Shown here piece after piece: positions 7,650 to 16,732 of a stretch of 64,000 bases of DNA; within the stretch, counting starts at the first letter, position 1; every line of letters begins with the position of its first letter. The position numbers were made by a program, and so were the translations under genes. Under the pieces are notes generated by a model that saw only the letters and a program-made list of their open reading frames with translations, was not told the DNA's origin and ran no database searches. Source of the stretch: an uncultured Bacteroidales bacterium (GTDB lineage: Bacteria; Bacteroidota; Bacteroidia; Bacteroidales; F082); assembly GCA_947303085.1 (NCBI GenBank), contig CAMYXP010000006.1, positions 97,893-161,892 of the forward strand. Reading direction: 5' to 3'.

Positions 7650-7706
7650 AGACTTAAATTTTAATTATACATAGAATTATTTCTCGTTTTCATTTCAAAA
7701 ATCGTA

Positions 7707-7714
7707 CAAAAATA
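7707..7714 (-). promoter_or_regulatory. -7 box of the POT transporter gene
   Basis: TATTTTTG on the minus strand, an exact TAnnTTTG, about 58 bases before the ATG. A TTTG and TTG lie 17-21 bases upstream as possible -33 elements. It is divergent from the valS box 34 bp away. Confidence 0.68.
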
Positions 7715-7747
7715 ATAAAAAAGTTTTAATTCAAACAAGAAAAATCG

Positions 7748-7755
7748 TAATTTTG
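7748..7755 (+). promoter_or_regulatory. -7 box of valS
   Basis: TAATTTTG, an exact TAnnTTTG, 18 bases before the valS ATG at 7774. The in-frame TTG at 7753 overlaps the box and so cannot be the start, which decides for ATG 7774. Confidence 0.7.
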
Positions 7756-7773
7756 CAGTTCAAATTTAGAAAA

Positions 7774-10401
7774 ATGGAAATTTCGAGCAAATACAGTCCG
7801 CAGTCGACTGAAGAGAAATGGTACGAACATTGGATTAAGAATAATTATTTTCATTCCACTCCTGACGAGCGTGAACCTTACACCATCGTGATTCCGCCAC
7901 CGAATGTCACCGGCGTGCTTCATATGGGTCACATGTTGAACAACACAATTCAGGATGTGCTGGTTCGCCGCGCGCGTATGCAGGGTAAGAACGCCTGCTG
8001 GGTGCCTGGCACCGACCACGCTTCTATCGCAACAGAGGCTAAAGTGGTGAACAAACTGGCACAACAGGGTATCAAGAAGACCGACATAGGACGCGAGAAA
8101 TTCCTTGAGCACGCTTGGGATTGGACTCACGAGCACGGCGGAATAATCCTCAAACAGCTCCGCAAACTCGGCTGCTCATGCGACTGGGAACGTACTTCGT
8201 TTACCATGGACGAGACCCGCTCGAAGAGCGTCATTCGCGTGTTCTGCGACCTTTATAAAAAAGGCTTGATTTACCGCGGAGTGCGTATGGTCAACTGGGA
8301 TCCGAAGGCACTCACGGCCTTGAGCGACGAGGAAGTCATTTACAAAGAAGAACATAGCAAACTTTATTACCTCAGATATAAAATTGAGGGCGAAAACGGC
8401 TACGCAGTGGTGGCAACAACTCGTCCTGAGACAATCATGGGCGATACCGCCATGTGTATCAACCCTAATGACCCTAAGAACCAGCATCTGAAAGGCAAGA
8501 AAGTCATAGTTCCACTTGTAAATAGAGTTATTCCGGTCATCGAAGACGAATATGTAGATATCGAATTCGGTACAGGTTGCTTGAAGGTGACTCCGGCTCA
8601 TGATGTGAACGACTATATGCTCGGTGAGAAACATAACCTTCAGAGTATCAATATCTTCAACGACGATGCTACCATCAGCGAGGCAGCAGGAATGTATGTC
8701 GGAATGGATCGTGACGCAGTGCGTAAGCAGATCGTCATCGACCTTAAGGAAGCCGATCTGCTCGAGAAAGTTGAAGACTATAATAATAAGGTGGGATATT
8801 CGGAGCGTACCAACGTCGCCATCGAGCCTAAGCTCTCGATGCAGTGGTTCCTCAAGATGGAACACCTTGCTCAGATTGCTCTGAAGCCTGTCGAGACTGG
8901 CGAGATTCAGTTCTATCCTGCGAAATATGTAAATCTCTATCGCCATTGGTTGGAGAACATCAAAGACTGGTGCATAAGCCGTCAGCTGTGGTGGGGACAT
9001 CAGATTCCAGCCTATTATCTGCCAGAAGGCGGATTTGTGGTTGCCGAAACACCTGAAGAGGCGTTGGTTTTGGCAAAAGAGAAGACCGGTAATAATAATC
9101 TGACAATCAATGATTTACGTCAGGATGACGATGCTTTGGACACCTGGTTCAGCTCATGGCTGTGGCCTCTCTCGTTGTTCAACGGCATACTTGATCCGAA
9201 TAACAAAGAATTCAAATATTATTACCCGACCAACGACCTCATCACCGCTCCTGACATCATCTTCTTCTGGGTTGCCAGAATGATTATGGCAGGCGAGGAG
9301 TACGAGGCAAAAGTGCCGTTCCACAACGTGTATTTCACTGGCATCGTGCGCGACAAACTCGGTCGTAAGATGTCGAAATCATTAGGAAACTCACCTGATC
9401 CAATCGCGTTGATTGACAACTACGGCGCCGACGGCGTTCGTATGGGAATGTTGCTCTCGGCACCTGCAGGAAACGACATTTTGTTCGATGTGGCGCTTTG
9501 CGAGCAGGGACGTAACTTCTGCAACAAGATTTGGAACGCCCTCCGTCTTGTGAAAGGATGGAATGTTGACGAAAAAGCTGCACAACCCGACACAGCTAAG
9601 ATGGCAGTGAAGTGGTTCGACGCTCGTTACAATCAGGTTTTGGCCGAGATGAACGACAACTTCGAGAAATATCGTCTCTCCGATGCCTTGATGGGAGTTT
9701 ACAAGCTTACTTGGGACGATTTCTGCTCATGGTATCTCGAGATGGTGAAAGCCCCGATGGGACAGGCTATCGACGGTGTAACTTACAGAGCCACAGTCAC
9801 TTTCTTCGAAAATTTGATGAAGCTTTTGCATCCGTTCATGCCATTCATCACCGAAGAGATTTATCATAATCTCGATGAGCGCAAAGACGGTGATGATATC
9901 GTCATCGCACAACAGCCGGAACAGAAAACTGTTGACAATCAGATACTTGCTAACTTCGACTTTACCATGGATGTCATCAACAACATCCGTAAGATTCGTG
10001 CCGAGAAGAACATCTCGTTCAAGGAGGCATTGGATTTGGTGGTCATCGACAATGGTAGCGCAAACAAAGACTTTGACTGCATTATCGAGAAGTTGACTAA
10101 CGTTAAGACAATAACTTACACCACCGAGAAGCCAACCGACGCATTCGGATTCCTCGTCCGCTCGAAGGAATATTTCATCCCGGTCACCGACTCTGTCGAC
10201 ACTGAGGCCGAGTTGAAGAAACTCGAAGAGGAGTTGAAATACGCTCAAGGTTTCCTTAAATCGGTGGAGGCGAAGCTCTCTAACGAAAAATTCGTCAACG
10301 GAGCACCAGCCGCCGTCGTCGACAAGGAACGCAAGAAAAAATCCGACGCTGAAGCGAAGATAGCAGTTCTTGAACAGCAGATTAAAGGATTGAAGAAATA
10401 G
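7774..10401 (+). CDS. valS: Valyl-tRNA synthetase
   Basis: An 875-aa class I synthetase that charges tRNA-Val. Visible marks are [13 protein letters not shown] (the HIGH motif with Met in place of Ile), a CP1 editing domain with [13 protein letters not shown], the KMSKS loop as [14 protein letters not shown], the helical anticodon-binding domain, and a C-terminal coiled coil rich in Glu and Lys over roughly the last 70 residues, as in bacterial ValRS. Length is normal. It converges on the LUD-ftsH-rsfS operon with a long foldback between the two 3' ends. Confidence 0.97.
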   Translation: MEISSKYSPQSTEEKWYEHWIKNNYFHSTPDEREPYTIVIPPPNVTGVLHMGHMLNNTIQDVLVRRARMQGKNACWVPGTDHASIATEAKVVNKLAQQGIKKTDIGREKFLEHAWDWTHEHGGIILKQLRKLGCSCDWERTSFTMDETRSKSVIRVFCDLYKKGLIYRGVRMVNWDPKALTALSDEEVIYKEEHSKLYYLRYKIEGENGYAVVATTRPETIMGDTAMCINPNDPKNQHLKGKKVIVPLVNRVIPVIEDEYVDIEFGTGCLKVTPAHDVNDYMLGEKHNLQSINIFNDDATISEAAGMYVGMDRDAVRKQIVIDLKEADLLEKVEDYNNKVGYSERTNVAIEPKLSMQWFLKMEHLAQIALKPVETGEIQFYPAKYVNLYRHWLENIKDWCISRQLWWGHQIPAYYLPEGGFVVAETPEEALVLAKEKTGNNNLTINDLRQDDDALDTWFSSWLWPLSLFNGILDPNNKEFKYYYPTNDLITAPDIIFFWVARMIMAGEEYEAKVPFHNVYFTGIVRDKLGRKMSKSLGNSPDPIALIDNYGADGVRMGMLLSAPAGNDILFDVALCEQGRNFCNKIWNALRLVKGWNVDEKAAQPDTAKMAVKWFDARYNQVLAEMNDNFEKYRLSDALMGVYKLTWDDFCSWYLEMVKAPMGQAIDGVTYRATVTFFENLMKLLHPFMPFITEEIYHNLDERKDGDDIVIAQQPEQKTVDNQILANFDFTMDVINNIRKIRAEKNISFKEALDLVVIDNGSANKDFDCIIEKLTNVKTITYTTEKPTDAFGFLVRSKEYFIPVTDSVDTEAELKKLEEELKYAQGFLKSVEAKLSNEKFVNGAPAAVVDKERKKKSDAEAKIAVLEQQIKGLKK

Positions 10402-10421
10402 TTTTTAGACTTTAGTCTTTA

Positions 10422-10494
10422 GTTTTTAGTCGTCAATTTCGAAGGCCTTCAGCTTTCGCAGAAAGGTGGCAGCCGAGAAATGATGACTAAAAAC
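10422..10494. repeat. 73-nt imperfect inverted repeat between convergent genes
   Basis: GTTTTTAGTCGTCA at 10422-10435 pairs with TGATGACTAAAAAC at 10481-10494 (one G-T pair), and pairing continues with TTTC (10437-10440) against GAAA (10477-10480) after a one-base bulge. The 36-nt interior holds two smaller dyads: GAAGGCCTTC (10441-10450) and CTTTC-GCA-GAAAG (10453-10465). A separate AGACT-TT-AGTCT dyad lies at 10407-10418. It fills most of the gap between valS (+) and the LUD gene (-). It may be a terminator for both or the remnant of a small mobile palindrome. Confidence 0.75.
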
Positions 10495-10513
10495 GTTAAT
10501 CAAATACGAGAAT

Positions 10514-11185
10514 TTATTCCTCTTCCACTAAAAACAGCGCTATCTGCCTGATTCCTTGTGCTCCGATGACCAATTGGTTGTCGATTTCGATGCTTTTGCT
10601 TGGACCGCTGATGATGACGGTCTCGGTAGGTTTATGATTTTTGTATTTTTCCTTCAGGAGTTTTATCGCGTCTTTCATGCTCGCCACAATCTGGCTCGGC
10701 GACGCGTATATTAATAAGGTGTCGGCATTGGAGAATGCCGCCCTCGAGCCGGCGCAGGCATCAGTCACCACAACACTGCCGGTGTGCGCTATCAGGCACT
10801 CGCAATCGGTGATGCTGACGATGTTTTTGCGTTTGGTGGTGTAATCGCGGCTCAACTCAATGCCCGAGTCTTTGAAAACCGCCTCCATCTTCATGCTGGT
10901 GGAACAGAGTGGTTCCCATTGATTCTCAACGACATACTGCTTCATCGCCTCAATGAAACTCTCTTTGCTCTCGAAGTATATGAAAATGCCGCCGTTTTCC
11001 TTAAAACGTTCCACGAAAGTGAAGTCGGCACCATCTTCCTCCTTGAAAGGAGTCCAGGTGTCGGCTTGCATGTTCACGTCTTTGAAGAGGTTCTCGTCTT
11101 TCGCCATGACAGCCTCACGCACCTTAGCAAGGATCTGCTCCTTGTTGGTGCGCTCACTGAGATTGCCGAACGAGAATAACTTCAT
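10514..11185 (-). CDS. LUD-domain protein (LutC/YkgG-like)
   Basis: A 223-aa protein of the LUD (lactate utilisation, DUF162) family. The family core is visible as CECLIAHTGSVVVTDACAGSR and the C-terminal GPSKSIEIDNQLVIGAQG, which corresponds to GPSxTaDIE...GvHGP in LutC. It lacks the Fe-S cluster domain of LutB and no lutA or lutB is nearby, so a lactate role is unlikely. In Bacteroidota a LUD gene regularly follows ftsH, and here the two are only 2 bases apart, suggesting a role tied to FtsH or membrane quality control (inference). The real substrate is unknown. Confidence 0.83.
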   Translation of the reverse strand: MKLFSFGNLSERTNKEQILAKVREAVMAKDENLFKDVNMQADTWTPFKEEDGADFTFVERFKENGGIFIYFESKESFIEAMKQYVVENQWEPLCSTSMKMEAVFKDSGIELSRDYTTKRKNIVSITDCECLIAHTGSVVVTDACAGSRAAFSNADTLLIYASPSQIVASMKDAIKLLKEKYKNHKPTETVIISGPSKSIEIDNQLVIGAQGIRQIALFLVEEE

Positions 11186-11187
11186 TG

Positions 11188-13167
11188 TTATGCTATTGTA
11201 GTGTTTTCAGGATATTCAGGCTTCTCATCCTTGCGTTTTGAGAACGTTCTCTCTTCTTGTTTCCACGGACGTTCGCCGAAGATGGCGACGAGGTCGTCGG
11301 AGAATATCACCTCCTTGTCGATGAGCTTGTTGGCGAGCTGTGTCAGGCCGTCTTTATGCTCGTTGAGGATGCGCAATGCCTCTTTATAGGCGCTCTCAAT
11401 GAGGTCGTGAACCTCTTTGTCTATCGTCTCGGCGGTCTTCTCGCTGAACGGCTTCTGGAATGAGTATTCTTGCTGACCCGTTGAGTCATAATAACTTACG
11501 TTTCCGATATTTTCGTTTAAGCCGTAGTACATCACCATGGCGTGGGCTTGTTTCGACACTTTTTCGAGGTCGTTCAAAGCGCCTGTGGAGATGTGTCCGA
11601 AGATGATTTGTTCCGCGGCGCGGCCACCAAGGGTCGCTACCATCTCGTGGAACATCTGCTCTTTTGTCGTGATCTGCCTCTCGTCAGGCAAATACCAGGC
11701 CGCGCCGAGGGCTTTGCCTCGTGGTACTATCGTGACCTTCACCAACGGATGAGCGTATTCAAGCATCCAGCTCGTGGTGGCGTGTCCCGCCTCATGGAAT
11801 GCTATGACTTTCTTCTCCGACTGCGTGATGACCGAGTTTTTCTTCTCCAAGCCACCCACGATACGGTCGATGGCATCCAAAAAGTCTTGTTTTTCAATGC
11901 TTTCCTTGTTCTTTCGTGCCGCGATGAGCGCCGCCTCGTTGCACACGTTGGCGATGTCGGCCCCCGAGAATCCAGGGGTTTGTTTCGCTAAGAACTCCTT
12001 GTCGACGTCGTTGCCGAGTTTCAGGCCACGCATGTGTACCTCGAAAATCTCGCGCCTACCGTTCAAGTCAGGGAGTTCGACGTATATCTGACGGTCGAAA
12101 CGACCGGCACGCATCAATGCCTTGTCGAGGATGTCGGCGCGATTGGTGGCTGCAAGCACGATGACGCCGCTGTTTGTTCCGAATCCGTCCATCTCTGTAA
12201 GCAGCTGATTCAGAGTGCTTTCACGCTCGTCGTTGCCGCCGCTCATGATGTTCTTGCCACGGGCACGTCCGATGGCGTCAATCTCATCTATGAAAATGAT
12301 GCAAGGTGATTTCTCTTTCGCTTGTTTGAAGAGGTCGCGCACACGCGATGCGCCGACGCCCACAAACATCTCGACGAAGTCGGAGCCTGAGATGCTGAAG
12401 AACGGCACGTTGGCCTCGCCAGCCACTGATTTCGCCAGCAAAGTCTTACCGGTTCCAGGAGGGCCTACAAGCAAAACGCCCTTCGGAATCTTACCGCCCA
12501 AACGCGTGTATCTGTTAGGGTTTCTAAGGAAATCGACAATCTCCATCACCTCTTCCTTGGCTTCTTCCAGGCCGGCCACGTCTTTAAAAGTGGTCTTGTT
12601 GTCTTTCTCCTGGTCGTAGAGCTGTGCCTTCGACTTACCGATGCTGAAAATCTGACCTCCGCCCATGCCCGAGCCTCCGTTTATCCTGCGTGTGACGAGA
12701 ACCCAGAATCCGATTATTAATAATAAAGGTAATACCCAGCTGATGATTTCCATGCCCCAGTTATGACGCTCCACTGGTATTACTTCCACCGGATTCGCTA
12801 GTCCTTGCTGGGCTTCGTCGACCTTAGCATAGAGGCGGTCTTCCGACACCTTCAGCGTGTAGTTCGGCGCTTTGCCGAGCAACTGCGGCTTCTCGTTCGG
12901 GAAATATTTTCTCATGCCTTGCTCGTTGAGGTAAATCTCGGCAGTCTTGCCGTTCACGAGCTCAATCTTCTCGATGTCCTGCTCCTTCAGCATCTTCGTG
13001 AGCTCGGTCATGGTGGTTTCCTTAATGCTGTTGCCACTGCCAAACACAAGCGATCCTACAAAAAACGCTATCAGGACGATGTAAACCCAATAAAAACCTA
13101 TCTTTTTCTTAGGCTTATTGTCGTTGTTTCCATTTAAATTCTGAAACGGATTCTGATTATTATCCAT
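11188..13167 (-). CDS. ftsH: ATP-dependent zinc metalloprotease FtsH
   Basis: A 659-aa membrane AAA+ protease that extracts and degrades membrane and regulatory proteins. It has an N-terminal helix (about 25-43), a periplasmic domain, a second helix (about 142-160), Walker A GPPGTGKT (235-242), Walker B IIFIDEID (290-297), the second region of homology, and the zinc motif HEAGH (458-462). A Gly-rich linker GGSGMGGGQ precedes the ATPase. Length and layout are standard. It is the middle gene of rsfS-ftsH-LUD. The 33 bases before its ATG are a C-free AGTTTAG repeat rather than a Shine-Dalgarno site. Confidence 0.97.
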   Translation of the reverse strand: MDNNQNPFQNLNGNNDNKPKKKIGFYWVYIVLIAFFVGSLVFGSGNSIKETTMTELTKMLKEQDIEKIELVNGKTAEIYLNEQGMRKYFPNEKPQLLGKAPNYTLKVSEDRLYAKVDEAQQGLANPVEVIPVERHNWGMEIISWVLPLLLIIGFWVLVTRRINGGSGMGGGQIFSIGKSKAQLYDQEKDNKTTFKDVAGLEEAKEEVMEIVDFLRNPNRYTRLGGKIPKGVLLVGPPGTGKTLLAKSVAGEANVPFFSISGSDFVEMFVGVGASRVRDLFKQAKEKSPCIIFIDEIDAIGRARGKNIMSGGNDERESTLNQLLTEMDGFGTNSGVIVLAATNRADILDKALMRAGRFDRQIYVELPDLNGRREIFEVHMRGLKLGNDVDKEFLAKQTPGFSGADIANVCNEAALIAARKNKESIEKQDFLDAIDRIVGGLEKKNSVITQSEKKVIAFHEAGHATTSWMLEYAHPLVKVTIVPRGKALGAAWYLPDERQITTKEQMFHEMVATLGGRAAEQIIFGHISTGALNDLEKVSKQAHAMVMYYGLNENIGNVSYYDSTGQQEYSFQKPFSEKTAETIDKEVHDLIESAYKEALRILNEHKDGLTQLANKLIDKEVIFSDDLVAIFGERPWKQEERTFSKRKDEKPEYPENTTIA

Positions 13168-13170
13168 TTT

Positions 13171-13203
13171 ATCTCTAAACTCTATACTCTAAACTCTAAA
13201 CTA
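13171..13203 (-). repeat. C-free AGTTTAG tandem tract before ftsH
   Basis: On the sense strand it reads as four to five copies of a (T)TTAGAG heptamer-like unit ending six bases before the ftsH ATG. It contains no C and so should be unstructured in the mRNA. Confidence 0.75.
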
Positions 13204-13572
13204 ATCTTCGTAGATGTGCTTTTCCGCATCAGCCCACAACTCTTCAATTTGATAGAAATTGCGTTTCGGTTCGAGGAAAATATGCACTACGATGTCAATA
13301 TAGTCCAACAAAATCCATTCCGAATTTTCAAAACCTTCCTCGTGATACACATGCACGTGAAGTTTGTTGCGCACGTTGTCGATAATCTTCTCGGCTATGG
13401 CGTTCACCTGTGTCTTCGACTGGGCGTGGCAAATCACGAAGTAGTCGGTTACCGCTGAGTGTAAGTCTCTCATATCCAACGATGTAACCTCTTTTGCCTT
13501 GCTGTCCAACATGGTCTCGACGATGGTTTTCAAGACCTCTTCTGTATTGTCATTTGCATGTCTGATTCTCAT
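13201..13572 (-). CDS. rsfS: Ribosome silencing factor
   Basis: A 123-aa RsfS/DUF143 protein, which binds L14 on the 50S subunit and blocks subunit joining when nutrients fall. The family core is visible: DYFVICHAQSKTQVNAIAE, then the HVYHEEGFENSEWILLDY block (usual H.EG...WiLLD) and DIVVHIFLEPKRNFYQIEELW. The frame extends 20 codons upstream, but a TATCTTTG promoter lies inside that extension, so ATG 13572 (MRIRHAND) is the start. It is first in the operon with ftsH and the LUD gene and divergent from birA. Confidence 0.93.
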   Translation of the reverse strand: MRIRHANDNTEEVLKTIVETMLDSKAKEVTSLDMRDLHSAVTDYFVICHAQSKTQVNAIAEKIIDNVRNKLHVHVYHEEGFENSEWILLDYIDIVVHIFLEPKRNFYQIEELWADAEKHIYED

Positions 13573-13589
13573 AAATTGAAAAATTTTTG

Positions 13590-13597
13590 CAAAGATA
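13590..13597 (-). promoter_or_regulatory. -7 box of the rsfS-ftsH-LUD operon
   Basis: TATCTTTG on the minus strand, an exact TAnnTTTG, 17 bases before the rsfS ATG. It rules out the longer rsfS reading frame. Confidence 0.7.
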
Positions 13598-13643
13598 ATC
13601 AATAAATTTGAAGAAATAAATATAGTGGTCAAGAAAAATTATT

Positions 13644-13651
13644 TATTTTTG
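13644..13651 (+). promoter_or_regulatory. -7 box of birA
   Basis: TATTTTTG, an exact TAnnTTTG, 32 bases before ATG 13684 and divergent from the rsfS promoter. Confidence 0.65.
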
Positions 13652-13683
13652 TTTTTTCTTTGAAAAATCTAAGATTTGAGACG

Positions 13684-14460
13684 ATGGCGATGAAAATTTT
13701 GCGTTTTGACGAAATAAATTCGACTAATGTTTTTCTGTATGACAAAATTTCCGAAAACAATGACATTCCGGATATGGTTGTCGTGGCGTCTCATCAGTCG
13801 GCGGGTCGCGGGATGGATAAAAACCGATGGGAGAGTGAGGCGGGGAAGAACCTTTTATTCAGTATTGCGTTGAATGTCAATTTCTTAGAAGCTGAAAACC
13901 AGTTTAAAATCTCTCAGGCTGTGTCTGTCGCAATAGTCGATACGCTGTCGCAATTCGTTGATAATCAGCAACTTTTTATCAAATGGCCTAACGACATTTA
14001 TTTTGGCGATAAAAAACTTGCCGGAATGTTGATTCAAAACACCATCGAAGGCCGCATGATGGGCGTTTCGATTATAGGTATCGGCTTGAATGTCAATCAG
14101 ATAGAGTTTTCAAAAGATATTCCTAATCCTATTTCTTTAAAAATGATTTCGGGTAAGGATTTTGATCTTGAATATATATTGAATCTCTTGATTATCAATA
14201 TAAAATCGTCCGTCGAAAGTCTTCGTTTTTCAGAAAATCAAATTGAAATAAACGAAAAATACATCTCGAAATCGTATCGTTTTGGAGTTTGGTCTGAGTA
14301 TTTTTATCAAAATCAGGTTAAATCAATGATTATCAATGGTTTTGATAAATACGGACGACTCCTTCTTCATGACAAAGAAGGAGCCGGGATTGTGTGTGAC
14401 GTTAAAGAGTTACAGTTTTTTCCGCCATCATGTCGACGAGGTTCTGAAGCGGACGTTTAG
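13684..14460 (+). CDS. birA: Biotin-[acetyl-CoA-carboxylase] ligase
   Basis: A 258-aa (from ATG 13684; 256 aa if ATG 13690) class I biotin protein ligase with no N-terminal DNA-binding domain, so it is an enzyme only. Motifs are GRGMDKNRW (41-49, biotinyl-AMP loop; the usual form is GRGR.GR.W) and KWPNDIY (100-106), followed by a glycine-rich strand GVSIIGIGLNVNQ. Family members usually end near KELQFF; here about ten extra residues (PSCRRGSEADV) are read from DNA that is also the antisense 3' end of the SRPBCC gene, a 59-bp overlap. This suggests loss of the original stop codon. Confidence 0.92.
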   Translation: MAMKILRFDEINSTNVFLYDKISENNDIPDMVVVASHQSAGRGMDKNRWESEAGKNLLFSIALNVNFLEAENQFKISQAVSVAIVDTLSQFVDNQQLFIKWPNDIYFGDKKLAGMLIQNTIEGRMMGVSIIGIGLNVNQIEFSKDIPNPISLKMISGKDFDLEYILNLLIINIKSSVESLRFSENQIEINEKYISKSYRFGVWSEYFYQNQVKSMIINGFDKYGRLLLHDKEGAGIVCDVKELQFFPPSCRRGSEADV

Positions 14461-14791
14461 CCATCATCGCCATCAGCGGGTTGAGCTCGGCGTCGATTTC
14501 AAACATCACGCGGCAGTTGTTGCCAAGTCCCGCTATTTTTATGCTTAACACGAACGGGAAAGGCACTTTCCCGACTGGCACCAGTTGCACCAAACTGTAT
14601 GTTATTCTTTGACTTACGCGCAGGGCGATGCTCCCCATGCCTTGCACTGTGAACGAGAGGTTGTCCTTGTCGGCATTCACGTTAATTGCCTGCTCAGGCA
14701 GCAACGCCGGAATATGCCGCATATCGCTCACGATGCCGAAAAACTCCTGCTCGCTCTTGCTGTTATCAACATATTGTGACTGTATCAACAT
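14402..14791 (-). CDS. SRPBCC (START/Bet v1-like) family protein
   Basis: A 129-aa protein whose pattern fits the SRPBCC helix-grip fold: an N-terminal strand, a short helix (SEQEFFGIVSDMRHIPALLPE), a run of beta strands, and a long C-terminal helix (LMAMMAKRPLQNLVDMMAEKTVTL) that would cover a hydrophobic ligand cavity. No catalytic residues can be assigned. It follows pyrE on the same strand, separated by a C-free AGTTGAAAG/AGTTTAGAG tract, an arrangement I recall as common in Bacteroidales. Its 3' end overlaps birA tail to tail by 59 bp. Confidence 0.75.
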   Translation of the reverse strand: MLIQSQYVDNSKSEQEFFGIVSDMRHIPALLPEQAINVNADKDNLSFTVQGMGSIALRVSQRITYSLVQLVPVGKVPFPFVLSIKIAGLGNNCRVMFEIDAELNPLMAMMAKRPLQNLVDMMAEKTVTL

Positions 14792-14800
14792 TAATATTAT

Positions 14801-14843
14801 TAACTTTCAACTTTCAACTTTAAAACTACTCTAAACTCTACAC
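14801..14843 (-). repeat. C-free tract between pyrE and the SRPBCC gene
   Basis: On the sense strand this is AGTTTAGAGTAG followed by TTTTAAAGTTGAAAGTTGAAAGTTAATAATATTA, running from the pyrE stop almost to the next ATG. AGTTGAA is repeated in tandem and no C occurs between the pyrE stop and the SRPBCC ATG. Confidence 0.7.
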
Positions 14844-15488
14844 TGAATGAGCATCCGACCATGCCTGCGGGCTCTTTCTCCATTCAATAAGACTTGTCAT
14901 CTGGTCATCGCTGACGTAGTTTTCTTCAACGGCTTTCTTTATCAAAGCCTCGTAATTGCTGATGGTCACGAGATCGCAGCCGGCTTTCTTGAATGCTTCA
15001 GCCGCAGCGTCGAGCTGATAGGTGAAAATAGCCATCATGCCTTTCACGTTGGCGCCTTTCTCGCGCAGTGCCTCAACGGCTGCAAGACTTGATTTTCCTG
15101 TTGAAACGAGGTCTTCTATCACCACTACCGATGCGCCTTGAGGCACTATGCCTTCAACCTGGTTGTTCAAGCCGTGCGACTTAGCCTCCGAGCGAACGTA
15201 GCAGAAAGGCAGGCCGAGTTCCTGAGCCACCAAAGCGCCTTGCGGGATGCCGCCGGTGGCAACGCCCGCGATGAGATCCGGCTTGCCATAACGCTCCACG
15301 CACATCTTCACGAAAGCCTCGCGGATGAACGTTCTGATGTTAGGATACGACAAAGTTATGCGGTTGTCACAATAAATAGGTGATTTTAATCCGCTTGCCC
15401 ATGTAAAAGGACTTGCAGGATTCAATTTTATTGCTTTAATTTGCAGCAGGAAATTCGCTAATGCTAAAGCTGTTTCTTGTTCGTTCAT
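14838..15488 (-). CDS. pyrE: Orotate phosphoribosyltransferase
   Basis: A 216-aa enzyme that joins orotate to PRPP to form OMP in pyrimidine synthesis. The PRPP motif VVVIEDLVSTGKS is clear, as are SGLKSPIYCDNR near the N-terminus and the catalytic-loop region GVATGGIPQGALVA and RSEAKSHGLNNQVEG. The frame is open 15 codons further upstream, but a TACATTTG promoter lies there, so ATG 15488 (MNEQETALALANFLL) is chosen. It heads an operon with the SRPBCC gene and is divergent from the Nudix gene with only 22 bases between start codons. Confidence 0.95.
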   Translation of the reverse strand: MNEQETALALANFLLQIKAIKLNPASPFTWASGLKSPIYCDNRITLSYPNIRTFIREAFVKMCVERYGKPDLIAGVATGGIPQGALVAQELGLPFCYVRSEAKSHGLNNQVEGIVPQGASVVVIEDLVSTGKSSLAAVEALREKGANVKGMMAIFTYQLDAAAEAFKKAGCDLVTISNYEALIKKAVEENYVSDDQMTSLIEWRKSPQAWSDAHSV

Positions 15489-15507
15489 ATATTGACTAAT
15501 TTTTCTG

Positions 15508-15515
15508 CAAATGTA
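15508..15515 (-). promoter_or_regulatory. -7 box of pyrE, overlapping the Nudix start codon
   Basis: TACATTTG on the minus strand, an exact TAnnTTTG, 19 bases before the pyrE ATG. Its bases include the ATG of the divergent Nudix gene (15511-15513), so the two genes share control DNA completely. Confidence 0.68.
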
Positions 15516-16128
15516 CAGACTTTTTTGTAACAATCGGATGCTGACGGCAAATAATTTTTGTGAAACTTTGTTATCTGTTGATAATAAAGAAATTAGAAAT
15601 TCTGACGATTTGGTTTATAAAATCCTCGACTGGCTTTACGACGAATCGCAGTCGTGCCTCGATTTTGGCGATGTCGACGGCAAGGATTTCGCCTACGCTG
15701 TGAAAACCGTTTTTCGTCAGGCACCTGCTGCCGGTGGAGTGGTGATCATTGATAATCAGTTTGTTGCAATTGAGAGAAACGGCATTCCCGACCTTCCTAA
15801 AGGACATATCGAAAGAGGTGAGAGTCCTGAAGTTGCCGCCATCCGCGAAGTGGAGGAGGAGACAGGCATCACCGACCTCGAAATCGTCAAAGAACTGCCT
15901 GCCACCTGGCATTGCTATCTCCTTAACAACCAATGGACTCTCAAGAAAACCAGCTGGTACTTGATGACAACGTCATCTGGCATGAAAAACATGCCTCAAA
16001 CTGAAGAAGGAATCTCAAAAGTCTATCTTGTTGATAAAGATGGAATTAAAGATTTTGAAGAAAAAACGTTTGCATCATTAAAAACATTGGTTCCGTTCAT
16101 TATACCTGTCATTTCGACTGAAGTGTAA
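15511..16128 (+). CDS. Nudix hydrolase
   Basis: A 205-aa protein with a complete Nudix box at 98-120: G-x5-E-x7-REVEEETGI, including E104, R112 and the metal-binding glutamates. It would hydrolyse a nucleoside-diphosphate-linked substrate. The N-terminal ~65 residues (MYRLFCNNRMLT...) match an extra domain typical of Bacteroidota Nudix proteins beside pyrE, which supports ATG 15511 over the in-frame ATG at 15538. The upstream TAATTTTT (15497-15504) is the only -7-like sequence and would give a leaderless mRNA. The last residues, VISTEV and the stop, are encoded by an inserted repeat. Confidence 0.88.
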   Translation: MYRLFCNNRMLTANNFCETLLSVDNKEIRNSDDLVYKILDWLYDESQSCLDFGDVDGKDFAYAVKTVFRQAPAAGGVVIIDNQFVAIERNGIPDLPKGHIERGESPEVAAIREVEEETGITDLEIVKELPATWHCYLLNNQWTLKKTSWYLMTTSSGMKNMPQTEEGISKVYLVDKDGIKDFEEKTFASLKTLVPFIIPVISTEV

Positions 16129-16195
16129 CGAAGTGAAGCGAAATGGAGACCTGAGCGAAGCGAAAGCATTCGCCAAGGCGAATAAATCTCCTGCA
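16105..16195. repeat. Dispersed Bacteroidota-type repeat (GTCATTTCGACTGAAG...) at the Nudix 3' end
   Basis: CTGTCATTTCGACTGAAG opens an element rich in GAAGTGAAGCGAAATGGAGA and GAGCGAAGCGAAAGC modules, with an inner dyad CATTCGCC-AAG-GCGAATA, and ends in AATCTCCTGC. TTTCGACTGAAGTG and GCGAAATGGAG are the parts seen in a repeat class common in Bacteroidota intergenic DNA (established knowledge, not checked here). Its first bases encode the last residues and stop of the Nudix gene. It lies between that gene and the coaD promoter. Confidence 0.7.
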
Positions 16196-16227
16196 AAAAA
16201 ATCATTATACCATTCAAAAATTTTTCG

Positions 16228-16235
16228 TATTTTTG
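16228..16235 (+). promoter_or_regulatory. -7 box of coaD
   Basis: TATTTTTG, an exact TAnnTTTG, 32 bases before the coaD ATG. Confidence 0.65.
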
Positions 16236-16267
16236 TAAATTTATAAATAAGGTGTAAACTTGCAAGT

Positions 16268-16732
16268 ATGAAAATAGGAATTTTTGCTGGCTCCTTCGAT
16301 CCGATAACACGTGGGCACGAGGATATTGTGCTTCAGGCATTGCCGCTTTTCGACGAGATAATCATCGCGATAGGAGTCAATATCGATAAAAAATACGCGT
16401 TTCCACTCGAAAAACGTATCAAGTGGATCGAAAACACTTTTGCCGAATATCCAAAGGTGAAAGTCGTTAGTTATGAAGGACTTACGGTGAATCTCTGCAA
16501 GAAGATGAACGCCAACTTCATCATCCGCGGACTAAGAAACACCACTGATTTCGAGTACGAGAGTATCATCGCGGAGGCTAACAAAAAACTCAATCCCGAG
16601 GTGGAGACTATATTCCTGCTTTCCGACCCGGCACTGCGCTGCGTCTCCTCCACAGTGGTGCGCGACCTCATTAAAAACGGCGCCAATCTGAAAGGTTTCA
16701 TCCCTGAAAAATCAGGATTCTATGAAAAATAA
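16268..16732 (+). CDS. coaD: Phosphopantetheine adenylyltransferase
   Basis: A 154-aa enzyme for the fourth step of coenzyme A synthesis, transfer of AMP to 4'-phosphopantetheine. It has the nucleotidyltransferase start GIFAGSFDPITRGHEDI with the catalytic T/HxGH motif (RGHED), IIRGLRNTTDFEYE in the middle, and SSTVVRDL near the C-terminus. Length is typical. Its last 11 bases overlap the start of the following exported protein, indicating translational coupling. Confidence 0.96.
   Translation: MKIGIFAGSFDPITRGHEDIVLQALPLFDEIIIAIGVNIDKKYAFPLEKRIKWIENTFAEYPKVKVVSYEGLTVNLCKKMNANFIIRGLRNTTDFEYESIIAEANKKLNPEVETIFLLSDPALRCVSSTVVRDLIKNGANLKGFIPEKSGFYEK

Noticed and set aside
10514..11185. A lactate-utilisation (lutABC) operon
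   Set aside because: Only a LUD-domain gene is present, and the placement after ftsH is the usual Bacteroidota arrangement.
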